A stretch of DNA of 64,000 nt from Vibrio breoganii. Its GTDB lineage: Bacteria > Pseudomonadota > Gammaproteobacteria > Enterobacterales > Vibrionaceae. Positions within the stretch are counted from its first letter, which is position 1. Each line of letters starts with the position of its first letter. The DNA lies in contig NZ_CP016177.1 in NCBI RefSeq assembly GCF_001677275.1, positions 1,302,001 to 1,366,000 of the forward strand, written 5' to 3'. The translations under genes and the position numbers were made by a program. Shown here in pieces: positions 7,345-16,350 of the stretch. Below the pieces are notes generated by a model. The model was not told the DNA's origin. It ran no database searches and saw nothing but the letters and a program-made list of their open reading frames with translations.

Positions 7345-7815
7345 ATGGATGAGAAAAGCCAATCCTATTTAAATGTATATCTAGAGTCCTTACCTAGCGA
7401 CATAGCCAATAAATACACTTCATTCAGCGCCGATTATTTTTGTGCAGATGAGTACAACGCCAACCTGTGCGCGCAGCTGATTTTACGCGGCGAAAAGCGC
7501 GCCTCGTGCAGTATGGAGTATTGGTACAGTCACGAGGGTGAGGCTATGCCCGCTGTGGGTCACTTGCAAGTTGTTACCGATTGGCAGGGTGAGCCTATTT
7601 GCATTATCGAAATTACCTCCGTGGATACCTGCAAATATTGCGACGTTAGCGCTGAGTTTGCAGCCCTTGAGGGGGAAGGCGATAAATCCTTAGATTGGTG
7701 GCGAGAAGCCCACTGGAAGTTCTTTAGTTTAGAGTGCCAAGAGTTGGGGATTACACCTACTCAAGAGATGTTACTGGTTTTAGAGCGCTTTAAGGTTGTC
7801 TACAGTGCGTCTTGA
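7345..7815 (+). CDS. ASCH domain protein
   Basis: 156 aa. The ASCH fold (a PUA-like beta barrel) is indicated by LILRGEKRASCSMEYWY, VTDWQGEPICIIEITSVD and the C-terminal WWREAHWKFF. ASCH proteins are predicted RNA binders; some related proteins hydrolyse N4-acetylcytidine, but activity cannot be inferred for this one. Its end overlaps the start of the following rRNA pseudouridine synthase gene by 11 nt, so the two are probably co-translated, which fits an RNA-related role. Confidence 0.8.
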   Translation: MDEKSQSYLNVYLESLPSDIANKYTSFSADYFCADEYNANLCAQLILRGEKRASCSMEYWYSHEGEAMPAVGHLQVVTDWQGEPICIIEITSVDTCKYCDVSAEFAALEGEGDKSLDWWREAHWKFFSLECQELGITPTQEMLLVLERFKVVYSAS

Positions 7816-8500
7816 TAGGTTTGTATGCAAAAGTACCGAACTCACCAAAGCTGAAGCCATCGAGCAGATCCACCAAGGAGCGGTCAGCGTCAATGGCGAG
7901 GCGATTACCAGCGAAGCGACTCAAGTTCATGAAAACAATGAAATAACCCTTAATGGTGAAAAGCTCATTGCTCGCAGTTTCCGATATATTCTGATGCACA
8001 AGGCCGCAGGCACTATCTGTTCCAACAAAGATGAAGTCTATCCATCGCTGTTTAATCAAATCGCTATTGATCGAGTTTCTGAGCTTCATATCGCTGGGCG
8101 TTTGGATGCGGATACTACCGGCATGGTGTTAATCACCGACGATGGGCGCTGGTCATTTAATATCACCACGCCAACCCAAAAGTGTGAAAAGGTATACCGC
8201 GTTGGGCTAAGTCGTCCTATTGCTGACGATGCTGCTACTAAATTTAGCCATGGCCTCAGCTTGCAAGGCGAGGACAAATTGACCTTACCTGCGGTGCTGG
8301 AGGTGATAAGCCAAAAAGAAGTGCTACTAACGATTACCGAAGGCAAGTTTCATCAGGTAAAGCGCATGTTTGCTGCTATTGGCAATAAAGTAGTGTCACT
8401 ACATCGTGAAAAAATCGGTGCGGTGTCGCTTGATGTGGAAGTCGGGCAGTGGCGATATCTGACACCTGAGGAAATACAGTCGTTTACTAACGGCAAATGA
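7805..8500 (+). CDS. rsuA: 16S rRNA pseudouridine synthase RsuA-like
   Basis: 231 aa from GTG, reading MRLDRFVC like E. coli RsuA. An S4 RNA-binding domain (about 1-60) is followed by the pseudouridine synthase domain with AGRLDADTTGMVL, whose second Asp is catalytic, and GKFHQVKRMFAAIGN near the C-terminus. RsuA forms pseudouridine 516 in 16S rRNA. A TTG nine nucleotides earlier is also in frame, but AAGG touches it directly, whereas its distance to this GTG is right. The gene overlaps the ASCH gene; the Nudix gene follows 14 nt later. Vibrios can have more than one RsuA/RluE-like protein, so the exact target is likely, not certain. Confidence 0.85.
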   Translation: MRLDRFVCKSTELTKAEAIEQIHQGAVSVNGEAITSEATQVHENNEITLNGEKLIARSFRYILMHKAAGTICSNKDEVYPSLFNQIAIDRVSELHIAGRLDADTTGMVLITDDGRWSFNITTPTQKCEKVYRVGLSRPIADDAATKFSHGLSLQGEDKLTLPAVLEVISQKEVLLTITEGKFHQVKRMFAAIGNKVVSLHREKIGAVSLDVEVGQWRYLTPEEIQSFTNGK

Positions 8501-8514
8501 ATTTAAGGATGACT

Positions 8515-8973
8515 ATGATCCCAGTAAATACCTCTATTGTTTCTGGTGTGGCGCTATCAAAGATTGATGGCGAGACGAAGATGTTGCTCATGAAAAGGGT
8601 GAAGGGGGGCTTTTGGTGTCATGTGGCTGGTTCTATTGAGGGTAACGAAACCGCAGTAGAGGCCATCATCCGCGAGTTTGATGAAGAAACTCAAATACAA
8701 GTAGCCGATCTTTATAATGCGCAGTTTTTAGAGCAGTTCTTTGAGGCTAGTGTGAACGTGATTGAGCTGATCCCTGTGTTTGTTGTGCTGTGTCCTGCCA
8801 ATCAAGAAGTCGAGCTTAATGATGAGCATACGGAATATAAGTGGTGCAGTTTAAGCGAGGCGCTAGAGTTGGCTCCGTTTCCCAATCAGCATGCAGTTTA
8901 TAGACATGTGTGGTCATACTTTGTTGATAAGCCAATCAATCCGCTTTATCGAGTGGAGCTTGCAAAACAGTAG
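8515..8973 (+). CDS. Nudix hydrolase
   Basis: 152 aa. The Nudix box occupies residues 39-61: G-x5-E-x7-REF-x-EE-T-Q-I. The usual Gly two places before the end is Gln here, while the metal-binding Glu residues (REFDEE) are kept, so activity is probable. The ATG at 8515 follows AAGG by 6 nt; in-frame ATGs at 8497 and 8509 are badly placed relative to it. It is the last gene of the ASCH-rsuA-Nudix run and is followed by a strong terminator. Substrate unknown; NUDT-type dinucleotide or damaged-nucleotide clean-up is a common role. Confidence 0.85.
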   Translation: MIPVNTSIVSGVALSKIDGETKMLLMKRVKGGFWCHVAGSIEGNETAVEAIIREFDEETQIQVADLYNAQFLEQFFEASVNVIELIPVFVVLCPANQEVELNDEHTEYKWCSLSEALELAPFPNQHAVYRHVWSYFVDKPINPLYRVELAKQ

Positions 8974-8998
8974 GGTTTTGAATTTGCCAAAAACAAAA

Positions 8999-9027
8999 AC
9001 GAGAGCCAATAGGCTCTCGTTTTTTTT
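8999..9027. terminator. bidirectional intrinsic terminator
   Basis: Stem ACGAGAGCC/GGCTCTCGT with an AATA loop, followed by eight T; the other side has an A-run, so it can serve both the Nudix operon and the convergent gene at 9065-9490. Confidence 0.9.
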
Positions 9028-9064
9028 GAAAGGCGAACTTTCTAAATTAATCCTGCCTTGAGGA

Positions 9065-9490
9065 TTAACGGTATTCAATCACGCGTGCAACGTAACGGAA
9101 TACGCCAGAGTCACCGTAGTAATCTTTGTACAGATCAACAGAGAAGAAGTCAGGCTGGTCTTTTTCGATGTGTTTAGCGATATCTGCGCTCAACTTGTCG
9201 ATGTTGTGTTGGTTATATACGTGGAATGTATGAACCTTTTCTAGACCCATTTTCTTCGCGTCGTGGTGAGTCACGTAGATGTCTTTGTATTCAGAGATAA
9301 CGAAACCTTTGTACTCAATTTGTTGAGCATTGGTGTCGATGTCTTTTTCAATCTGAACCATTACCGGAACAGATGTTTCTAGTGAAGCCATATCAGCGTC
9401 AATTTTTTGCTGCTCTTGGCCGATGTTTTTTGCCATAGCGCCAGTAGATAGAAGAGTTAGAAGGCCTACTGCAATTAATGTTTTTTTCAT
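9065..9490 (-). CDS. small exported protein of unknown function
   Basis: 141 aa with a clear Sec signal peptide: KK, a hydrophobic stretch, then GAMA-K cleavage at about residue 20. The mature part is mixed alpha/beta and rich in charged residues (HDAKKMGLEKVHTF, DLYKDYYGDSGVFRY), without Cys or membrane segments, so a soluble periplasmic protein is expected. I do not recognise the family. It stands alone between a terminator and the tandem-repeat region and must have its own promoter in the 130 bp upstream. Confidence 0.75.
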   Translation of the reverse strand: MKKTLIAVGLLTLLSTGAMAKNIGQEQQKIDADMASLETSVPVMVQIEKDIDTNAQQIEYKGFVISEYKDIYVTHHDAKKMGLEKVHTFHVYNQHNIDKLSADIAKHIEKDQPDFFSVDLYKDYYGDSGVFRYVARVIEYR

Positions 9491-9620
9491 GATGATATCC
9501 TATTGATACGGCGCGTTTGTGTCCGTACTGTTGTGTTGATGTGGGTAATTTAAGGCAGTTTTTGCCAATCACCAACACGGTTATGTAGGATTAGATCCGT
9601 CGAAGAAATACAATAAAAGA

Positions 9621-9829
9621 AGTTGAAAGGTTCGAGCTTGTCTCTTGATCAAAAGTCAGGATTTAGGGGGAGTGTCATGTCAGAGTGCTTTTCTGGGGCT
9701 GCATTCTGGTTAGGCATCTGTTTGTTAGAACGGTTGGTGAAGAGGTCCCCGATAGAGGCGCTCGGGGACGACGTTTATTTCGGGCTATGTTTGTTTAATG
9801 TAAACCTAGAATCAACTATTGACGCAAAT
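9621..9829. repeat. tandem structured repeat, copy 1
   Basis: First of two head-to-tail 209-bp copies without a plausible reading frame. Predicted stems are ATGTC/GGCAT with inner GAGTGC/GCATTC (9676-9717 region), GTCCCCGA/TCGGGGAC, and CTATGTTT/AAACCTAG. A further palindrome, CAACTATT/AATAGTTG, spans the junction with copy 2. No T-run terminator follows. It may be a dispersed Vibrio intergenic repeat or a structured RNA; strand unknown. Confidence 0.75.
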
Positions 9830-10038
9830 AGTTGAAAGCTTCGAGTTTATCTCTTGATCAAAAGTCAGGGGCTAGGGGAGTAGTCATGTCCGAGTGCTTT
9901 TCTGGGCCAGTACTCTGGTTGGACATCTGATTCTTAGAACGGTTGCTGAAGAGGTCCCCGATAGAGGCGCTCGGGGACGACGGTTTGTTCGGCCTAGGTT
10001 GGTTAATTTCAACCTAGAGCCAACTATTGAAGCTAATC
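9830..10038. repeat. tandem structured repeat, copy 2
   Basis: Second copy, about 85 % like the first. The GTCCCCGA/TCGGGGAC hairpin with loop TAGAGGCGC is identical. In the last stem the pair G-C (CTAGGTTG/CAACCTAG) replaces T-A of copy 1 (GTTT/AAAC), a compensatory change. In the first stem GAGTGC pairs with GTACTC here, with GCATTC in copy 1. Conservation of pairing in spite of base change argues for selection on structure. Confidence 0.75.
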
Positions 10039-10057
10039 AAATTTGTGTATAACAGGC

Positions 10058-10085
10058 TGATAGCTGATAGCTGATAGCTGACAGC
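10058..10085. repeat. 7-bp short tandem repeat, four units
   Basis: TGATAGC three times followed by TGACAGC, directly beyond the pullulanase stop codon. It does not touch the coding sequence. Confidence 0.85.
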
Positions 10086-10093
10086 TAAAGGCT

Positions 10094-13000
10094 TCATCTT
10101 TCCTCAAACACCACCGCACTCCACGGTGGCACAATCGCCATATCATCAACCATTTCCGTACCGTCTGCTAACGAGAAGGGGCCAAGTTGAGAATGGAAAC
10201 GATGAGGCTTAAAGCTGCTCATGTTCAATTGATCTATGGTTTGAATGTCGTTGCGTGCGTTGATCACCACTACAATTCGCTTGCGCTGCGGATCTAGGTT
10301 TTCAAACGGCGCTCGGTCATCAATGCTCATGACAATTAAGCCAGGAAGCTGATTTGAGCCAGTATTGTGGAATTTAATGCGCTGACTGATTTCTCTGCCG
10401 TCACCTAACGTAAAGAGTGGGCTACTGGTTCTGATTTCCATCATCTCCTTAAAGAAGCGCTCCATAGTGGCGATATCACGCGGAGAGACATCTAACTTGC
10501 CTTCTGTGTTCTTATAGATGTTCTCAATCAACGCCCAATTTTGTTCGTCTTCATCGGCACTCGGTAGCCCAACATTCCAGTTGTTGGACTGCTTGGTAAA
10601 GTCGACGCGGTTGTACCAATCTCCAGAATCATACGAGTTTCTTTCCATTGATTTGGAGCGTAACAACTCGCTGCCCATGTGATGGAATACGACATTTTGC
10701 CCATACATGACTGTGGCTAAGCTGGTGGCATGCATTCGGATGCGAGTATTAAGGTCGGCATCAAATGGCGCTTTGTATTGGTGATTGTCCCATAGGGTTT
10801 GGTTATCGTGTTTCTCAACGCAGTTTATGATTTCCCAAGCATCCTTGGCGTAGCCTGCGGGTTCATCGTTGTACTCTAACTCAGAGCCTTTGATGGTGCG
10901 ATCTTGGCTATCGGTAAACGAAAAATCTCTCAAGTTGCCCGCCATTCCAAGACGCACAATATCGGCTAGGTGCTTTGCTTGGGCTTCGTCTACCTTGTTT
11001 AGTTCATTGGGATAAACAAACGCGCCATTGCCAAAGCCTTGCGAGGCTCTTATCTGCTCTTCTTTATCAAATGGAGAACCACCTCGCACTGCATCTCGCA
11101 TGCGATCGGAGAAGGTGCCTATGCCGGTGCCATATAAATTGAGCTGAGACGCTTGTTGAAACTGACTGTCGCTTTTCACTTCGCCAAAGTCCCAGCCTTC
11201 GCCATAAAAATACACCTCAGGGTTTACTTCTTTTGCGGCATCAAGGGTGGCGAGTATTTGCGATTTTGGATGGTGACCCATCAAGTCCCAGCGAAATGCA
11301 TCTACCTTGTAATCCTTAGCCCAAACCACCACAGAATCTGTGATCAGCTTTTCCATCATTTGTCGCTCTGGCGCTGTGTTTGAACAGCAGGTGCTTTCTT
11401 CTACTTCGCCAGTGACAGGATCTAAGCGGTGATAGTAGTTAGGTACAATTTTATCGAGTACCGACTTGTCCGCCATACCAGATTCATTGGTGTGGTTGTA
11501 AACCACATCCATAACGACATTCATCTTGATGTCTGACTTAATAGCCATAATCATCTTACGAAACTCGACAATGCGCTGCATGCCATTGGCTTCGGTAGCG
11601 TAGGAGCCTTCGGGGGTTGAATAGTGGTAGGGATCGTAACCCCAGTTGTAGCTGTCGTTTTGACTAATAGCCCGGCTCAACTCTTGAACAACCGGCGCTT
11701 CAAGAGAGTCCTCGCGAGAGAATTGCTCTAACACCTTTTCGCCAAATAATCCGCCATCACAATACAAGCCAAATTTAGGGTGGCGTATTAGGTTGGGGTT
11801 CATCTGACACAGCTTTCTAAACGACTCATTAATATCGGCGCGCTCTGTAAGCTCTTCGTTGACTGTTGCGAAGTCAAATACAGGCATTAGGTGCAAGTGG
11901 GTCGCGCCACGTCTTGAGAGCGATTTTAGGTGCGTTACAGGCGCTGAATCACCTTCGGTGAACGCTAGGTATTTACCCCGATAATGGTCCGTTGTGGATT
12001 CATCTAGCGCAGAAAAGTCGCGAACATGCGTCTCGTAGATCATGAAGCTGGCAGGGTTTTCCTGAGATACAGGGGAAGAAAGCTCATCCCAACCGGCAGG
12101 TTTTAATTCAGAGCTATCCAGATCCACCACTTGGCTGTGTTGAGAGTTGGTGGACAAGCTAAGGGAGTAGGGGTCGGTTACTTGCAGTGTTTCTACTCGA
12201 CCGGTTTCTGGATGATACAGGGTGACTTCATAGCGGTAAAAGTCGCCATGCGCTAACTCAGTATATTCCGCAAGCCAACTGCCTGAGGCGTTGTCTCTTC
12301 TCATTAAAATAGGTGTTAGAGCTCTTAAGTCTTCATCGAAGGGGATGAGCTTGACCTGCTGCGCGGTAGGTGCCCAAAGTCTAAATGTGGCGGTGTCCGA
12401 TTCATGGTCAATAACCGCGCCGTATTCGAGCTTGGTTGCCTCATCTGCATATAAGCTGTCTAACAGCTCTGCGGTCTGCACTCGTGTTACTGAACTCAGT
12501 GCCCGAGCACCTTCCTCGTCAGCATAAGAAACTAACCAGATTTGGCCGCGGATCATATTGGCAATGGTATTGCTATCACCTTCCTTGATTTCAAACGCAG
12601 TAAACTCATCGGTGAGATGAGGATAGTCTTGTTGCCAAGCTGAGGCGCTAGACTGTGCCAGTGTTAACGTTGTCGCAGTACCTTCTATAAGGTTGTCTCT
12701 TTCATTGATGCTCATGCCACCGGTTGTAGACATGACCAGCTCCGCTTCAGTGGTGTTTTTGGGAACTAATATGAGCGAAGGTGATATCCAGTGAGAGTTG
12801 GCACCCTTTAGGCTAACCGCAGTTTCTGGGGGTGTGGTTGAGGGGGTATAAAAAACACGATTAGTATCTTTAAACACATAACCTACCTTAGCGCCTTCGT
12901 TTACATTATCTGAAAAACGCAGTTTTAAAGCGGATGTTTGATAATCAGGGTTGAAGCGGTGCGGAGTAAAATTGACGCACTCAGCGTTGGGATCTATTTG

Positions 13001-13288
13001 CAGATCCCAATACACACCATAATCGGGGTCTTGACCACTAGGCTCTAAACCTGCCTTCCAATCGGTATTATCACCCATATAACCGTCACAGGTTTGATCA
13101 TTCCACACATGAAGAACGTATTCGGGTTGAGCTTCTGTGGAGTTGAAATAGATTCGAGCGATATCAGGATTAATTAGCGCGGTATCTTGAACTTCGTCTT
13201 GCGTTGCGCATCCAATACTAGAGAGTGCGAGAGCAATTGAAATAGACAGGTTGCACCTTGATGCAGGCATTGGAAGCAATGTAGGCAT
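10094..13288 (-). CDS. pulA: pullulanase-type alpha-1,6-glucosidase, probable lipoprotein
   Basis: Large secreted debranching enzyme, 1064 aa, GH13. The N-terminus has a hydrophobic export signal ending LSSIGC, a plausible lipobox, so it is probably anchored at the outer membrane. An N-terminal carbohydrate-binding region, a CBM48-like segment (about 300-420) and the catalytic barrel follow. YNWGYDP, region I DVVYNHTNESG (near 596), region II FRWDLMG with the Asp nucleophile (near 666), region III YGEGWDFG with the Glu acid (near 698) and region IV VEKHDNQ (near 827) are all present. It hydrolyses alpha-1,6 branches of pullulan, amylopectin or glycogen. The ATG at 13288 has AAGGA 5 nt upstream and is preferred to an in-frame TTG at 13303. 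A CRP-like site lies about 60 bp upstream. Confidence 0.93.
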   Translation of the reverse strand: MPTLLPMPASRCNLSISIALALSSIGCATQDEVQDTALINPDIARIYFNSTEAQPEYVLHVWNDQTCDGYMGDNTDWKAGLEPSGQDPDYGVYWDLQIDPNAECVNFTPHRFNPDYQTSALKLRFSDNVNEGAKVGYVFKDTNRVFYTPSTTPPETAVSLKGANSHWISPSLILVPKNTTEAELVMSTTGGMSINERDNLIEGTATTLTLAQSSASAWQQDYPHLTDEFTAFEIKEGDSNTIANMIRGQIWLVSYADEEGARALSSVTRVQTAELLDSLYADEATKLEYGAVIDHESDTATFRLWAPTAQQVKLIPFDEDLRALTPILMRRDNASGSWLAEYTELAHGDFYRYEVTLYHPETGRVETLQVTDPYSLSLSTNSQHSQVVDLDSSELKPAGWDELSSPVSQENPASFMIYETHVRDFSALDESTTDHYRGKYLAFTEGDSAPVTHLKSLSRRGATHLHLMPVFDFATVNEELTERADINESFRKLCQMNPNLIRHPKFGLYCDGGLFGEKVLEQFSREDSLEAPVVQELSRAISQNDSYNWGYDPYHYSTPEGSYATEANGMQRIVEFRKMIMAIKSDIKMNVVMDVVYNHTNESGMADKSVLDKIVPNYYHRLDPVTGEVEESTCCSNTAPERQMMEKLITDSVVVWAKDYKVDAFRWDLMGHHPKSQILATLDAAKEVNPEVYFYGEGWDFGEVKSDSQFQQASQLNLYGTGIGTFSDRMRDAVRGGSPFDKEEQIRASQGFGNGAFVYPNELNKVDEAQAKHLADIVRLGMAGNLRDFSFTDSQDRTIKGSELEYNDEPAGYAKDAWEIINCVEKHDNQTLWDNHQYKAPFDADLNTRIRMHATSLATVMYGQNVVFHHMGSELLRSKSMERNSYDSGDWYNRVDFTKQSNNWNVGLPSADEDEQNWALIENIYKNTEGKLDVSPRDIATMERFFKEMMEIRTSSPLFTLGDGREISQRIKFHNTGSNQLPGLIVMSIDDRAPFENLDPQRKRIVVVINARNDIQTIDQLNMSSFKPHRFHSQLGPFSLADGTEMVDDMAIVPPWSAVVFEER

Positions 13289-13303
13289 GAAATTCCTTTT
13301 CAA

Positions 13304-13700
13304 GCGGGTGTTAATTAGACAAGTGTACTCAAAATTTTAAAAGTTCCGTGTGAGCCTGTTCACTTTGCTCAACTATTATTCATAGGATAGCAGAACAAGT
13401 GACTGAATTTGCTCTATAAAACTCACTTTTTTGTAAACTTTACTCATCAAATAGTCTTGTTTATTCATAAAATTTAACGCAAAAACACTTGAATTATCTA
13501 AGTGTCTAATTCTTATAAATATTATTTAGAAAAAAGTTGGCGAAACTGAAAACCTTGGCATACACTTTCGATCGAGTCATCAATATGTAGTTGATTGTAG
13601 AGACAAATTTTAGGAGCTATCGTTGGTTTCAATTTAAGTGAAGCCTAGGAGTGACAAACTCTAGCGTAGCAATGGTTCATCTAGCTTTGAGGAAAGTTTT
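13304..13700. other. divergent intergenic region pulA/ihfA
   Basis: 397 bp, AT-rich, no gene. It holds the CRP-like site on the pulA side. On the ihfA side TTGGCG (13537) and TACACT, 18 bp apart, could be its promoter, leaving a leader of over 100 nt. GAGGA before ATG is the ihfA ribosome-binding site. No part of pheT, the usual upstream neighbour of ihfA, is recognisable. Confidence 0.5.
13349..13364. promoter_or_regulatory. CRP-like site upstream of pulA
   Basis: TGTGA-GCCTGT-TCACT matches the cAMP-CRP consensus TGTGA-N6-TCACA at nine of ten fixed positions. It is about 61 bp before the pulA start codon, a usual activating distance, consistent with catabolite control of a polysaccharide-degrading enzyme. 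Confidence 0.6.
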
Positions 13701-14003
13701 ATGGCGCTCACCAAGGCCGATTTGGCTGAAAACCTGTTTGAAAATCTTGGATACAGTAAACGGGATGCCAAGGAAACCGTGGAAGTGTTTTTTGAAGAAA
13801 TTCGGAAATCACTTGAAAGTGGCGAACAGGTAAAACTGTCTGGTTTCGGCAACTTTGATCTAAGAGACAAAAAAGAACGACCTGGTCGTAACCCGAAAAC
13901 AGGTGAAGATATACCTATTTCCGCACGTCGTGTGGTCACGTTTAGACCTGGGCAAAAGCTTAAAGCACGAGTAGAAGAGCTTAAGAAAGACGACGTTAAA
14001 TAA
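13701..14003 (+). CDS. ihfA: integration host factor subunit alpha
   Basis: 100 aa, reading [20 protein letters not shown] as in Ihf[20 protein letters not shown] and the beta-arm segment [10 protein letters not shown] with [14 protein letters not shown] identify the alpha subunit. IHF bends DNA as an IhfA-IhfB heterodimer and serves replication, transcription and recombination. The sequence is full length with an acidic/basic tail (KKDDVK) slightly longer than usual. In enterobacteria the gene ends the pheST-ihfA operon; here it stands alone, opposite pulA, with its own terminator. Whether another ihfA copy exists cannot be judged from this window. Confidence 0.95.
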   Translation: MALTKADLAENLFENLGYSKRDAKETVEVFFEEIRKSLESGEQVKLSGFGNFDLRDKKERPGRNPKTGEDIPISARRVVTFRPGQKLKARVEELKKDDVK

Positions 14004-14022
14004 CATACCATTTGCGCAAAAC

Positions 14023-14051
14023 AAAAAAAGAGGTCCTATGACCTCTTTTTT
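14023..14051. terminator. bidirectional intrinsic terminator
   Basis: Stem AAGAGGTC/GACCTCTT with loop CTAT, flanked by A-run and T-run. It lies between convergent ihfA and purT. Confidence 0.88.
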
Positions 14052-14107
14052 GATTTCTCGAAACGTAGAAAACGAGCGTTTCTATATTTGTATCGAGCGT
14101 GATTCAA

Positions 14108-15283
14108 TTAGTAATGAATCTTAACCTTCTTGGCTGCATCGACAGCTGAATCAACCGCGCGCGTTGTGTCTTTAGCGCGGGTCAAAATCACACCTAAGCG
14201 GCGACGGCCATCAATATCAGGCTTACCAAACAGTCTGATCTGCGTATCAGGATTGCCCACCGCATCTTCAATACCTGTATAAGACAGGTTACTTGACGTG
14301 CCTTGACCTAAGATAACCGCAGACGCTGCAGGACCGGTTTGGCGAACCTTGTTGATAGGATTACCCGTGAATGCGCGAACGTGCAAAGCAAACTCTGACA
14401 TATCCTGAGAGATCATGGTGACCATGCCTGTATCATGCGGGCGAGGGGACACTTCGTTAAAGATGACCTTATCGCCTTTGATGAATAGCTCAACACCAAA
14501 TAGACCGTAGCCACCCAGCGCGTTAACAATTTCTTCTGCAACGTACTCTGCCGCTTTAAGCGCAACATCAGACATTTGCTGTGGCTGCCATGATTCACGG
14601 TAGTCGCCATCTTCTTGACGGTGACCAATAGGCGCACAGAAGTGAACGCCATCGACAGCGCGTACGGTTAGTAGGGTGATCTCGTAGTCAAAATCAATGA
14701 AGCCTTCAACGATAACGCGACCTTCACCACTGCGACCCCCCTCTTGAGAGTAGTCCCACGCTTTTTGTACATCTTCTTGCGTGCGGATAACGCTTTGACC
14801 TTTACCTGATGAACTCATTACTGGCTTTACCACACAAGGCATGCCAACTTCGGTAACGGCTGAGCTGAAGTCTTCAAACGTGTCAGCAAAGCGATAGTTT
14901 GAAGTGTTTAGGTTTAGCTCTTCTGCCGCTAAACGGCGGATACCTTCACGGTTCATCGTCAGTTGCGTAGCGCGTGCGTTAGGAACAACCGTTGTGCCTT
15001 TTTTCTCAAGCTCTACCAAGGTATCAGTAGCAATGGCTTCGATTTCAGGAACGATGTAGGTGGGTTTTTCTTTATCAACAATATTTGCCAGTGCTTCACC
15101 GTCAAGCATGTCCAATACATAGTTTCGATGCGCCACTTGCATTGCTGGAGCGTTTTCATAACGATCACAGGCAATCACTTCGATGCCTAAACGTTGACAC
15201 TCGATGGCCACTTCTTTACCCAGTTCGCCAGAACCTAGCAATAAAACCTTAGTTGCACCTGATGCCGTAGCCGTACCCAACAT
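14108..15283 (-). CDS. purT: phosphoribosylglycinamide formyltransferase 2 (formate-dependent)
   Basis: 391-aa ATP-grasp enzyme that makes formyl-GAR from GAR, formate and ATP in purine synthesis. The N-terminal [16 protein letters not shown] binds nucleotide, EIEAIATD and NREGIRR are family-typical, [10 protein letters not shown] is the ATP-grasp loop, and [15 protein letters not shown] holds the metal ligands. Length matches PurT of other gammaproteobacteria. It is monocistronic, ending at a shared terminator, and has a PurR-like box about 60-70 bp before the start codon. Confidence 0.96.
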   Translation of the reverse strand: MLGTATASGATKVLLLGSGELGKEVAIECQRLGIEVIACDRYENAPAMQVAHRNYVLDMLDGEALANIVDKEKPTYIVPEIEAIATDTLVELEKKGTTVVPNARATQLTMNREGIRRLAAEELNLNTSNYRFADTFEDFSSAVTEVGMPCVVKPVMSSSGKGQSVIRTQEDVQKAWDYSQEGGRSGEGRVIVEGFIDFDYEITLLTVRAVDGVHFCAPIGHRQEDGDYRESWQPQQMSDVALKAAEYVAEEIVNALGGYGLFGVELFIKGDKVIFNEVSPRPHDTGMVTMISQDMSEFALHVRAFTGNPINKVRQTGPAASAVILGQGTSSNLSYTGIEDAVGNPDTQIRLFGKPDIDGRRRLGVILTRAKDTTRAVDSAVDAAKKVKIHY

Positions 15284-15340
15284 AGTATTTCCTTTAAGAA
15301 GATGATTTTTTTCAGCAGATAATACTCAAATTTTTGCGTA

Positions 15341-15356
15341 GCGCAATCGTTTGCAT
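15341..15356. promoter_or_regulatory. PurR-like operator of purT
   Basis: GCGCAATCGTTTGCAT matches the PurR box ACGCAAACGTTTGCGT at 13 of 16 positions, with the central CG and TTTGC arm intact. Its place upstream of purT fits purine repression. Confidence 0.7.
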
Positions 15357-15433
15357 GGCGATTTTGATGAATTTTTTATGAGAACACCACAGACTAAGCT
15401 GTGGTGTTTAATTATAAAGATGTTCTGCAGAGA

Positions 15434-16327
15434 TTATTCGCCAATCGCAACGTAAGCGACAGGGATATCTGGATTAATCGCCTCTATGGTGCTTTGCGTA
15501 TCCGCAAGGTGCGAAATAGAACCTTCGTTCATTTCAGCTAAACCTACTTCAGCTATTTCAGAGAAGGGTATGCCAGCCATTTGCAGTTGCACTAGTGCTA
15601 CCTGTAATGGCGGTAAGCTAGGGTTGAATGCGGCGTTTTCTGCGTAGCTTCCACAAAATAGAGTGCCATCTTTGGTCTTGATAGACACGCCACTGTGATC
15701 CTTTGTGTAAGGGGCATGGCTGCGATTGAGCGCGTAAATAGCCTTTTCAAGAAGCGGGTCATTCTCAGCAAAGCTGTAGCCATGATCAACCGGAGACATC
15801 AAGCCAGACTCGATACCTAGGTCTTTTGGACCAAAGGACTCTGGTAAATACTGCTGTAGCGTCATTTTATCGCGCTCTGGCAGTTGTACAGAAAGATGCT
15901 CAGCGGTAGAGAGTTCATTCATGAACTGACGGCAATGACCGCAAGGGCTGAAGTTAATTGTGATATCAGAGATACCTTCTTCGCCTTTCATCCACGCATG
16001 GCTGATAGCAGATTGCTCAGCATGTACCGTTTGACCAAGTTGCGCACCGGCAAATTCAAGGTTTGCGCCAAAATACAGCTTTCCTGACGTCCCTTTAACA
16101 ATGGCGCCAACATAGAACTTTGAGATAGGCGCGACAGAGTAGGCGGCGGCAAACGGCAGTATAGCGACCTTCAATTCTTGTTCGTCGAGCTTGGTGATCT
16201 GCTTAAGCGTTTGAAACTGCTCATTGCTTATCTCGCCAGCAAACGAGGGAGAATCAAAGATAGATTTGAAGCCATCTACGTAGTCGGTTGGAAGGTCTTT
16301 GTAGAGGTCAATAAAACGCTGGCTCAT
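15434..16327 (-). CDS. cdd: cytidine deaminase
   Basis: 297-aa dimeric-type cytidine deaminase. His102 and Glu104 (VHAEQ) and Cys129/Cys132 (PCGHC) are zinc ligands and proton shuttle in the same positions as in the E. coli enzyme. The C-terminal half is the degenerate second deaminase domain. It converts cytidine and deoxycytidine to the uridine forms in pyrimidine salvage. It is the last gene of the sbcB-yohJ-yohK-cdd run, but the 147-bp gap before it with CytR-like and half CRP-like elements suggests an additional promoter. Confidence 0.95.
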   Translation of the reverse strand: MSQRFIDLYKDLPTDYVDGFKSIFDSPSFAGEISNEQFQTLKQITKLDEQELKVAILPFAAAYSVAPISKFYVGAIVKGTSGKLYFGANLEFAGAQLGQTVHAEQSAISHAWMKGEEGISDITINFSPCGHCRQFMNELSTAEHLSVQLPERDKMTLQQYLPESFGPKDLGIESGLMSPVDHGYSFAENDPLLEKAIYALNRSHAPYTKDHSGVSIKTKDGTLFCGSYAENAAFNPSLPPLQVALVQLQMAGIPFSEIAEVGLAEMNEGSISHLADTQSTIEAINPDIPVAYVAIGE

Positions 16328-16350
16328 TGCAGGTTCCTATTAGAAAAATC

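Noticed and set aside
9623..9835. 70-codon frame in the first tandem repeat
   Set aside because: The frame is broken in copy 2 and the sequence shows stem conservation instead of codon conservation.
9621..10038. CRISPR array or attC pair
   Set aside because: Only two long units, no short regular repeats or spacers, no cas genes, and no GTTRRRY/RYYYAAC boxes.
13651..13833. Small frame overlapping the ihfA start
   Set aside because: Out-of-frame shadow of ihfA with no own ribosome-binding site.
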